A stretch of DNA of 64,000 nt, from the NCBI RefSeq assembly GCF_037646345.1, contig NZ_JBBEWR010000002.1:1-64000 (forward strand), given 5' to 3'. Shown here one piece after another: positions 36,085 through 42,364 of this stretch. Each line of letters begins with the position of its first letter. Within the stretch, counting starts at the first letter, position 1. Source of the DNA: Ascidiimonas aurantiaca. GTDB lineage: Bacteria > Bacteroidota > Bacteroidia > Flavobacteriales > Flavobacteriaceae. Position numbers and translations under genes: made by a program. The notes under the pieces are model-generated. The model was not told the DNA's origin. It made no database searches and worked only from the letters and a program-made list of their open reading frames with translations.

Positions 36085-36827
36085 TTAAAGCAGTTATTGT
36101 TGAAGATGAAAATATTGCAGCAGAGCGCTTACAGCGCTTATTGCAGGTGTATACTGATCTTATTTACGTAGATGCTGTTATTCATACCTTAAAAGAAGCT
36201 ATAAAATATTTTTCAAAGCATACCCCCGACCTTATTTTTCTGGATATTAATCTTACCGACGGTTCTGCTTTCGAAGTATTTAATCAGTGTAAGATCACTA
36301 CACCAATAATATTTACTACAGCGTATTCTGAATTTGCTTTGAATGCATTCGAGCATTTTAGCATAGATTATCTGTTAAAACCAGTGACTGCTGAAAAGCT
36401 AGAAAGAAGTTTAGAGAAGTTCGGGTCTTTTCGGGATCTTCAGTTAACTGATTACAATGATTTATTAAAAGCTTTTAAAAAAGAATACCGAAAACGGTTT
36501 CTGGTGAAGTTAAACCATCAGTTATATACCATCCCTACCCAGGAGATCGCTTATTTTTATTCAGAAGATAAACTTACTTTTATACAATGTTGGAACGGGA
36601 AAAGATATCCTCTGGATGAAACTTTAAAAAACCTTGAGTTTTTAGTAGATCCTCATGCTTTTTTCCGCATTAATAAAAAATATCTTATCCATAGTACTGC
36701 TATAAAAGAAATGTATCATACTTCCAGGTCAAGAATCAAGATCATTTTAAAACCGGAACCTGAAGATACTAATGTAATGGTAGCTCTGGAAAAGTTTGGC
36801 AGATTTAAAAAGTGGTTATCAACATAA
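36081..36827 (+). CDS. LytTR family response regulator
   Basis: This 248-residue cytoplasmic regulator has an N-terminal receiver domain with acidic residues EDE (8-10), phospho-accepting Asp-55 in DLIFLDINLTDG and the conserved Lys in DYLLKPVTA. The C-terminal LytTR DNA-binding domain has FLVKLNHQLYTIPTQEIAYFYSE and HAFFRINKKYLIH. It overlaps the LytS kinase gene by 4 nt. The TonB receptor operon upstream is a likely target since all four genes are co-oriented. Confidence 0.92.
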   Translation: MIKAVIVEDENIAAERLQRLLQVYTDLIYVDAVIHTLKEAIKYFSKHTPDLIFLDINLTDGSAFEVFNQCKITTPIIFTTAYSEFALNAFEHFSIDYLLKPVTAEKLERSLEKFGSFRDLQLTDYNDLLKAFKKEYRKRFLVKLNHQLYTIPTQEIAYFYSEDKLTFIQCWNGKRYPLDETLKNLEFLVDPHAFFRINKKYLIHSTAIKEMYHTSRSRIKIILKPEPEDTNVMVALEKFGRFKKWLST

Positions 36828-36855
36828 ATAATGGAATAATACCTTAAAACGCTGG

Positions 36856-36893
36856 TTTTTATGGGTCTAGAAAGTTGTTATAGCTCCCATAAA
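36856..36893. terminator. Hairpin between convergent operons
   Basis: The arms TTTATGGG and CCCATAAA flank about 20 nt in the gap between the LytTR gene and the convergent gwsS gene. No strong T-run follows in either direction, so this is a weak terminator candidate. Confidence 0.3.
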
Positions 36894-36979
36894 TCTACTT
36901 GTAAACCTTTGTGCTATCGTACTTACTATTTTTACTTTTCCATAATGAATTAGTCGTCGTTTTTTAATATGTTAGTGGT

Positions 36980-37999
36980 TTATTCAGACCATTTACCTGT
37001 ATAAGGATCATATCCGCATTTGAGTGGTTTGCTAAAATCATTGATTGGTTCCTCCACATATGCCCTACAGTCTGTACATATATATCTAAATTCGCAATCT
37101 TTGCATACTTGTACTGTATCTTTGGTAACTTTCCAATATTTTTTAAACTGCTTGTGTGCCAATACCTCTTTGAGCGATAATTTGGAAATATTACCAAAAG
37201 TATCGGGCATTGAAGGGCAATTTCTTATTTCTCCATGACGGTCAACAGAAATTTTTCCATTTAAACATGAATTGTGGGTATGTGACTCGGTGAATGTTTT
37301 TATATTGATAGAAAAAAGAGCGGGGTCTATACATCCACAATCTTTCTCAGAGGTAATATGAGCAGCAGTGTGTATATAATATCCCAGTGATTTTAATTTT
37401 TCAATGTGTTTTCCTTTAGGGGAGTTATAAACAATTAAAGAATTAAGTCTTTTATACTTTTCAAATAATCTAAGATGTTCCCTTTCAAGAATCTTTTTGT
37501 TAAAAGGAATTAAAAGATCTATACCAATTGTATTCGATTTTATTTTTTCCAGATAATGGAGAATAGTATTAATATTATTATAAGTAATGTTTTTGTAATA
37601 ACGGAGTTGAACGAATTTACATTGTAAATCACTAAGTTGCTTTAATGCATCTTCGACACTATAACTTGATTCATTGCTTATATCAAGAATGGCATTGGTA
37701 ACTTCAAAAGGTTCTTTCCATTCCAGACTAAGATCAGGAAAAAGATCAGGGGTATCCGTATAAAAAGCAAACTCATTGTCAACCAGTACCTTGAAATAAT
37801 CATCAATAATATCGTTATACTGATTTTTGTAAAATACTTTGATCTCCTCGATAGTTTTATGTTTGTGATCTTTCAAAATAGTATATAGGTCCATGGGTAT
37901 GTAAACATAATTATGTCTTTGAAGATCACAAATAATACTTTTTGATGCTCCTTTTACCGGGACACAACTAGCATATAGAATACAGAATTTATTATCCAT
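36980..37999 (-). CDS. gwsS: Grasp-with-spasm SPASM-domain peptide maturase
   Basis: This 339-residue protein resembles the SPASM-domain maturase of the grasp-with-spasm RiPP system. The C-terminal SPASM region is Cys-rich: Cys-221/223 (EKDCGC), Cys-245, Cys-261 (IRNCPS), Cys-299/302 (CKDC), Cys-308/311 (CTDC) and Cys-328. They can bind auxiliary iron-sulfur clusters. The N-terminal half, where radical SAM enzymes carry CxxxCxxC, has no such motif; ILDISNESSYSVEDA stands in its place. It lies downstream of the ATP-grasp ligase gene and a 59-residue ORF, 1 nt after the latter's stop. Lack of the radical-SAM motif is, as I recall, a feature of this maturase family. The reaction is unknown. Confidence 0.8.
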   Translation of the reverse strand: MDNKFCILYASCVPVKGASKSIICDLQRHNYVYIPMDLYTILKDHKHKTIEEIKVFYKNQYNDIIDDYFKVLVDNEFAFYTDTPDLFPDLSLEWKEPFEVTNAILDISNESSYSVEDALKQLSDLQCKFVQLRYYKNITYNNINTILHYLEKIKSNTIGIDLLIPFNKKILEREHLRLFEKYKRLNSLIVYNSPKGKHIEKLKSLGYYIHTAAHITSEKDCGCIDPALFSINIKTFTESHTHNSCLNGKISVDRHGEIRNCPSMPDTFGNISKLSLKEVLAHKQFKKYWKVTKDTVQVCKDCEFRYICTDCRAYVEEPINDFSKPLKCGYDPYTGKWSE

Positions 38000-38000
38000 T

Positions 38001-38180
38001 TCAGAACCTCAAAATTTTAGATATTGGCCTGTAAAACTCCTGTTTGTTTATATGGGTACTTTCATAGTTGGACGCAGACATACCTTTGGTAGATGTTAAT
38101 TTTGCCTTGCTTAGTATTTGTGCATTTTGAAAAGTTATAGGAAAACTTTTCTTTACTTTATGAAAACTAAGTTTTTTCAT
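38001..38180 (-). CDS. Basic 59-aa protein between gwsG and gwsS
   Basis: This short frame starts with MKKLSFHKVKKSFPITFQNA and ends with YRPISKILRF. Its first 14 nt overlap the 3' end of the ATP-grasp gene in another frame, and its stop lies 1 nt before the gwsS ATG. This tight packing makes translational coupling of the three frames likely and supports a real gene. The protein is basic, has no Cys and no double-Gly motif, and does not contain the KYDxDLDR core of the two precursors. It could be a third, divergent precursor, a leader-binding helper, or a spurious frame. I know of no family for it. Confidence 0.58.
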   Translation of the reverse strand: MKKLSFHKVKKSFPITFQNAQILSKAKLTSTKGMSASNYESTHINKQEFYRPISKILRF

Positions 38181-39129
38181 CAGCTAAAAATTTGGCTATT
38201 TTTTCTTCAATATAATAGTTACAGTTGGCAGAAACCCAGTGAAATTGGCCCATAGGGTTTATTTCCAGAAAATAATACTCGTTCTGAGGAGTTACTATCA
38301 GGTCAATAGAGCCGGTGTTCATATCTGTCCGATCCATAAAACACCATATTTTTTTTTCAATACTTTTAGGAAGTAAAACAGGCACACACCTATTAGGTTT
38401 TTGTCGATTATAGTTTCGATAATCTATTTGGGTTTTTTTATCATTCTGTGAAAATATGGCCATAGAGAACAATTGCTTACCTATAACAAACACTCGAACT
38501 TCATACTGCTTTGCTATGAAATTCTGAACATAAATAGGAATAAAAGTTTTGTTGAGCTTTGCAATCATCTGTGAACTTACAATTTTCACGCCGGTAGAAA
38601 CAAAGTGTTTATTTCTTGTTTTAATATCTATCGGTGCCCGCAGATCTTTAGTAATAATTTTTTTATACTTGTTGTAAAAGGCCTGCAAAGCCCCTTTATC
38701 CGATGTAATCAGGGAAGCGGGAATTTTTAACCCTACTTCTTTTGCTATCTCCAGATTGATAAGTTTATTGTTGGTATGTATTTCCTGATCAAGTGAACCA
38801 ATGTAATTGTCTTTTAGCTTCTTTTTCAAATGATCTTCCAGGTAAGAATTGTAAACACTCAATTCTTTGTTGAAATAATTAAGAAAAACAGATCGGTTTG
38901 AGAAATTTTGAAATAGAGTATCAGGTATAAAATTTGCTCCACCTCTGCGTTGCCATATTTTCGAAGCATTTTGGAACACTGAAGTATTAGAAAAAGATGC
39001 TTGTATTTTTGAAGTACTGTTTACAAAAGTATCATCATTAATTCTTATGAATTTTTTTTTCTTGCTTATAAGCCATTCGGTTACAAGATCGGTTACAAGA
39101 TCGGTTTTCTCTGAAATAATGTATATCAT
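38167..39129 (-). CDS. gwsG: Grasp-with-spasm ATP-grasp peptide ligase
   Basis: This 320-residue protein is an ATP-grasp enzyme of the graspetide (microviridin-like) ligase type that forms side-chain ester or amide links in a precursor peptide. Visible motifs are ITKDLRAPI (about residue 155), YEVRVFVIG (209-217) and the metal-binding EINPMGQFHW (289-298). The N-terminus IYIISEKTDLVTDLVTEWL is the family's pre-ATP-grasp region. I use the ATG at 39129; the upstream in-frame ATG at 39174 overlaps the space after gwsA. The first part has a 12-nt direct duplication coding LVTDLVTE. It lies 60 nt after the 54-residue precursor gene and overlaps the 59-aa ORF by 14 nt. Confidence 0.85.
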   Translation of the reverse strand: MIYIISEKTDLVTDLVTEWLISKKKKFIRINDDTFVNSTSKIQASFSNTSVFQNASKIWQRRGGANFIPDTLFQNFSNRSVFLNYFNKELSVYNSYLEDHLKKKLKDNYIGSLDQEIHTNNKLINLEIAKEVGLKIPASLITSDKGALQAFYNKYKKIITKDLRAPIDIKTRNKHFVSTGVKIVSSQMIAKLNKTFIPIYVQNFIAKQYEVRVFVIGKQLFSMAIFSQNDKKTQIDYRNYNRQKPNRCVPVLLPKSIEKKIWCFMDRTDMNTGSIDLIVTPQNEYYFLEINPMGQFHWVSANCNYYIEEKIAKFLADEKT

Positions 39130-39189
39130 GGCTCTGGAAATCAGGTGCCCGAAACAGTTTTGTATTCCAGGCACCTAATTAAAATACTG

Positions 39190-39354
39190 TTAGAGATAGA
39201 TTACCCGGTCGAGGTCTTTGTCGTATTTGTCCAGCCCTCGATTTCCATTACCATCTACCCATGTGGTATCTTCTGTACCCGCAATTGGGCTAGTATTTGT
39301 ACCACCAAAAATAAGATCTTGATCTTCGATCTCGAATTTCTTAAACTTTTCCAT
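39190..39354 (-). CDS. gwsA: Grasp-with-spasm precursor peptide 1 (54 aa)
   Basis: This 54-residue peptide starts MEKFKKFEIEDQDLIFGGTN. The GG pair at residues 17-18 follows the hydrophobic LIF, like a double-glycine leader end. The C-terminal core reads LDKYDKDLDRVIYL (41-54) and shares DKYDxDLDRxI with the second precursor. The acidic and Lys residues in this core are plausible sites for ATP-grasp-made ester or amide rings; that is an inference from graspetide chemistry. The gene is directly upstream of gwsG in the same direction. The central part (TEDTTWVDGNGNRG) is variable between the two precursors. Confidence 0.82.
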   Translation of the reverse strand: MEKFKKFEIEDQDLIFGGTNTSPIAGTEDTTWVDGNGNRGLDKYDKDLDRVIYL

Positions 39355-39438
39355 GTTATTTGATTTTGTTAAGTTTAATTATTCCTACTCTATTTAAGGA
39401 TTTTCGGCTACTCCTATTATAAACTGTATTTAAACATG

Positions 39439-39480
39439 TATAGAGTGATACTGCTGAAAGTATTAATTATCAGCACTATA
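39439..39480 (-). promoter_or_regulatory. Extended inverted repeat upstream of precursor 1
   Basis: The 42-nt segment has outer arms TATAG/CTATA and inner arms TGCTGA/TCAGCA around an AT-rich loop. It is about 85 nt upstream of the 54-aa precursor start and follows the DUF6624-like gene. It could be an operator, attenuator or transcript-processing hairpin. No T-run follows. Confidence 0.35.
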
Positions 39481-39549
39481 GCTTTACAAACTATACAGTT
39501 CGTTTTTAGTGAGACTTTTTTAGGAGATTAACCGTAATAATGTTGATTA

Positions 39550-40416
39550 CTACGGATGTAAATTGTGCGCGATTTTAAATTCTTTAATAACCTCAGCCGA
39601 ATCTAACATGATCCCGGCATGGGTGCCAAAAATTTGTTTATTGGTCTTTCGCCAATGGTATCTGTCTGCCAGGAGTTTAAATGCCTGATTATCTATTTCT
39701 TTATTTTTAAAAGCCTCGGCTATCACAGGAAACCATTTCTCTAAAAAACATATATCTTCAGTATGTTCGATAATGATACTGGCATAATTACAATATTTTT
39801 CACCTACCAGTGATTTTCCCGGATAACCATAAGTGTTAAATATTTGTTTTAACTCCTGAGTGTTTTTCTCGTCCAGTATCCGTTGTTTTTCAATCTTATT
39901 CGGATCATTCAAAAAGGAGGCATGCGATCTGTAAAACTGATCTTGTTTCATGAGGGTTATCAGTTTCGTTATGACTTTAAAGTTTTTAGAAGTATCCTGA
40001 TTAATTGTATAATATTCTGGAGAATTACGAGAACTTGCCGGGATCTCTTTTGGAAGGTTGTATCCTTTAATAATAGTTAGATATTCCTGTCCTAATACTT
40101 GATAAAAGACGGTATTCTCTATACCGTTATAAGCTTCGATAAAGTAATTGGTAATATTCATGAATTTTTGGGTATTCATTTCTTTACTCTTTTCGAGATT
40201 ATAGCGAATGAGAGTTTTGTCATTTCCCAGTAAGGAGTAAGCCATAGCCAGGTTCCAATGGTCTGCATAGGTAGTATCTTTGGTTTTTGACAAAATATCA
40301 AGTGTGTTTTCAAGGATAGTTTCACCTTTTCTTCTCGATTGCTCCGCAGTTAGAGGATTTTGTGCCATAAGGATGCTGAGATTAAGAAATACAATGACGG
40401 CCAGTGACAGCTTCAT
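39550..40416 (-). CDS. Exported DUF6624-like protein within the gws cluster
   Basis: This 288-residue protein begins with a Sec signal peptide (MKLSLAVIVFLNLSILMAQ). The N-terminal half is helical with TPR-like spacing (DHWNLAMAYSLLGNDKTLIRYN). The C-terminal part (about residues 185-280) has YGYPGKSLVGEKYCNYASII, then IIEHTEDICF, LADRYHWRKTNKQIFGTH, a pattern I associate with DUF6624. It lies between the two precursor genes in the same orientation, 38 nt after the 49-aa precursor. A periplasmic accessory or immunity role in the peptide system is inferred from position only. Confidence 0.65.
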   Translation of the reverse strand: MKLSLAVIVFLNLSILMAQNPLTAEQSRRKGETILENTLDILSKTKDTTYADHWNLAMAYSLLGNDKTLIRYNLEKSKEMNTQKFMNITNYFIEAYNGIENTVFYQVLGQEYLTIIKGYNLPKEIPASSRNSPEYYTINQDTSKNFKVITKLITLMKQDQFYRSHASFLNDPNKIEKQRILDEKNTQELKQIFNTYGYPGKSLVGEKYCNYASIIIEHTEDICFLEKWFPVIAEAFKNKEIDNQAFKLLADRYHWRKTNKQIFGTHAGIMLDSAEVIKEFKIAHNLHP

Positions 40417-40454
40417 AATAGTTTTGAGTTGGTTAGTAATAAAAAACTTATGAA

Positions 40455-40604
40455 TTATTTGTGGACAGTGTATGGCAGTATAAGCCGGTCAAGATCGGTG
40501 TCATATTTATCTACAGGAAGTGGAGTAATAATGGCAGTTGGGATTAAGTCTCCTCCTGAAATAAGATGTAGATGCGCAGGGGGTAGTTGTTTCAGTTTTT
40601 TCAT
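40455..40604 (-). CDS. gwsA: Grasp-with-spasm precursor peptide 2 (49 aa)
   Basis: This 49-residue peptide starts MKKLKQLPPAHLHLISGGDL. Its GG pair is at residues 17-18, the same position as in precursor 1. The core PVDKYDTDLDRLILPYTVHK (30-49) contains the shared DKYDxDLDRxI motif at 32-42. It is the first gene of the cluster in transcription order, preceded by 345 nt of AT-rich DNA that should hold the promoter. No TAnnTTTG box was found with certainty. Sharing of core and GG position with the other precursor supports the call strongly. Confidence 0.8.
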   Translation of the reverse strand: MKKLKQLPPAHLHLISGGDLIPTAIITPLPVDKYDTDLDRLILPYTVHK

Positions 40605-40949
40605 GACACGAATATTATAAGTTGTAAACTATTATTTTCAAATTGCTGTAAAGAAAAGTAAATAACTATAGTTTACTGATTGTTTCTTCCTGTAAATGTA
40701 AGAAAAAAATTAACTTTTAGAAATAAAATTGTAGATTTTGTTTCTTTTTTTAGTTTTTAAATATTTGATTTTAATGTGTTTATTGTTTTTTAAACAAAAT
40801 ATGAGAGGTATATTAAAAAGGATATGCTTTTAAAAATTATAGTTTTTACAAGCGTGTATAGTTTTTATTGAGGAGTGCGGATTTACAGATGACTTTTCCA
40901 TGCGTTTTATATTCCAGATAAAAATAATGGTGATGTACCTAACTATACA
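40605..40949. other. AT-rich leader region of the gws cluster
   Basis: The 345-nt gap between the membrane regulator gene and precursor 2 is very AT-rich. It holds several near-miss promoter boxes but no exact TAnnTTTG on the minus strand. A 23-codon frame on the minus strand at 40830-40901 has no support. No terminator for the upstream gene is evident, so read-through into the gws genes is possible. Confidence 0.4.
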
Positions 40950-41756
40950 TTATTCTAAAAAAGAATCTTCTTTATTTAAATGTAACGGTACGTATTTTTG
41001 AATGATATAAGGGGTTATTTCTTTTAGTGTTTTTCCATAAACAGGGTGCAGTCCCGGTGCGGTAAAATACTCTATTTCTCCTTCTTTATTTTTGTAGTAC
41101 CAAATCAAAGCCTGGTTGGTATCTTGGGTAAAAAAAGTGGTTGTCATAGTTACGTTTACTTTTTTAAAGTTGTCCAGTTTGGCTTTATTAAGAGGTTCTA
41201 TTTTGGTACCGTACTTTGAAAAAGGCACTAAGCTACATGCCACTTTTTCATAGTGTGTATTTGCCCAGGTCATACAGTATTTTTCTGTTTGTGAGGTGGT
41301 CTCTGGCTCCTTTATAATTGCCTTGTAAATTTTAGTTCCGGCAATAGTAAAAATCAGGATTAATAAAACAGTTATGATCTTTGATTTGAATATTTTTAGT
41401 AAAGGAGTGTGTTTCTCTTTTTTTAATGATTTTATACTGGCATGTTGAACTGCACCGGGAGAATCCTTATTTTTGTCTGGGTTATTGGTAATATAGTCTT
41501 CATAACTCTCATACCCCAGATATTTACAGAACAAATTAACACTTTCTGACAGAGGGGCACCGGTGTCTTTCCCGTCAATATACCGGTCATAAGCTCTTTC
41601 CAGGGTTTTGTAGCTTAAACTAATTTCTTGTTCTATATGACGGGCCAGTGCATATTTGGAATCTGAGACGCACCTGCTTTTTGACGTTTCAAACATCTTT
41701 TTGACGATTTCTCCAATTCTCTTTTCATCCATAATTTGAAAACACACAGATTTCAC
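40950..41756 (-). CDS. Putative membrane-bound one-component regulator
   Basis: This 268-residue protein has a soluble N-terminal region (residues about 9-85) with SKYALARHIEQEISLSYKTL and ERAYDRYIDG, then LFCKYLGYESYEDYI. The spacing suggests a small helix-turn-helix-like DNA-binding fold. One membrane segment follows (about 128-147, IITVLLILIFTIAGTKIYKA) and then a periplasmic domain of about 120 residues with two Cys. This resembles uncharacterised flavobacterial proteins that I recall only as hypothetical. The ATG at 41732 (MDEKRIGEIV) is an equally good start. It lies directly upstream of the gws genes in the same direction and may regulate them. Confidence 0.6.
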   Translation of the reverse strand: MKSVCFQIMDEKRIGEIVKKMFETSKSRCVSDSKYALARHIEQEISLSYKTLERAYDRYIDGKDTGAPLSESVNLFCKYLGYESYEDYITNNPDKNKDSPGAVQHASIKSLKKEKHTPLLKIFKSKIITVLLILIFTIAGTKIYKAIIKEPETTSQTEKYCMTWANTHYEKVACSLVPFSKYGTKIEPLNKAKLDNFKKVNVTMTTTFFTQDTNQALIWYYKNKEGEIEYFTAPGLHPVYGKTLKEITPYIIQKYVPLHLNKEDSFLE

Positions 41757-41952
41757 ACTTGAAAAATAATAATAAGTATTTGATAATCAAATATTTATTT
41801 CGTGTCCAAAACATGTCTAATACAAGTCGGGCCCATGTCTGTAATTTTATTTTGAATACGCATTTACTTTGTGCCAAGATTGATTTAGTTGTGTGTTGCT
41901 AACATAGCTTTTCTAGAAAAATCTTTCTTACGGAAATCTGTAATGTAGATAG

Positions 41953-42108
41953 TGTTCAGCCCGGTGGAAAGTAGCTGGTACTGTCACTTACAATTTTCAC
42001 TTTCCAAAAAGCAAGGAGTACTCCAAACACTTGCGGGTGATTGATAAAACGCCGGAAGAATTCCGTGCAATCGCCCTATTGTTTAATCATAAAATTTTAG
42101 AGACATGA
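41953..42108 (+). pseudogene. Probable AraC C-terminal relic
   Basis: An open stretch of 51 codons after an in-frame TAG reads VTYNFHFPKSKEYSKHLRV and IDKTPEEFRAIALLFN. This fits the last helices of AraC domains (pattern NFHxPxYFSKxFKKxxGxTPSEFR). There is no start and no first helix-turn-helix, so only a 3' fragment remains. Base composition is richer in G+C than the flanks. The stop TGA overlaps the ATG of the mini-lipoprotein (ATGA). The match is short and made by eye. Confidence 0.4.
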
Positions 42109-42281
42109 AAAAAGTTATCGTAACACTTACGATATTGGTTTTTAGTACTTACTTATTTTCTTGTGAGAATGAAACCGTTACAGACATTGATTCTTTATAT
42201 CAAACCCGCTCAACGGAAGGTGACGACGGACAAGTTAAACCGCCACCTCCGCCTCCGCCTCCGGCTGGAGTAGGAAGTTAG
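42105..42281 (+). CDS. Mini-lipoprotein with polyproline tail (58 aa)
   Basis: This 58-residue protein has a clear lipoprotein signal peptide, with the lipobox LFSC placing the lipidated Cys at residue 20. The 38-residue mature part is acidic (ENETVTDIDS) and ends with eight consecutive prolines followed by AGVGS. The frame has a Lys-Lys N-terminus typical of signal peptides and a strong terminator 24 nt after its stop, so it is a separate transcription unit ahead of the TPR kinase gene. No family is recognised. The polyproline tail could extend through the envelope or bind a partner. Confidence 0.65.
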   Translation: MKKVIVTLTILVFSTYLFSCENETVTDIDSLYQTRSTEGDDGQVKPPPPPPPPAGVGS

Positions 42282-42304
42282 TTGAAAATAGACTCTTTAA
42301 ATTT

Positions 42305-42334
42305 GAGCCATGTTTTAATACATGGCTCTTTTTT
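42305..42334 (+). terminator. Intrinsic terminator after mini-lipoprotein
   Basis: An 8-bp stem (GAGCCATG/CATGGCTC, loop TTTTAATA) is followed directly by six T. It separates the mini-lipoprotein gene from the histidine kinase gene. Confidence 0.88.
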
Positions 42335-42364
42335 CAATATATTTAATACAAAAAAATAATTGTT

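Noticed and set aside
36980..37999. Call of gwsS as a normal radical SAM enzyme
   Set aside because: The CxxxCxxC motif needed for the radical-generating cluster is absent; only the SPASM-type cysteines are present.
40830..40901. 23-codon frame on the minus strand between the membrane regulator and precursor 2
   Set aside because: It has no GG pair and no KYDxDLDR core, its composition is ordinary for AT-rich spacer, and there is no ribosome-binding site.
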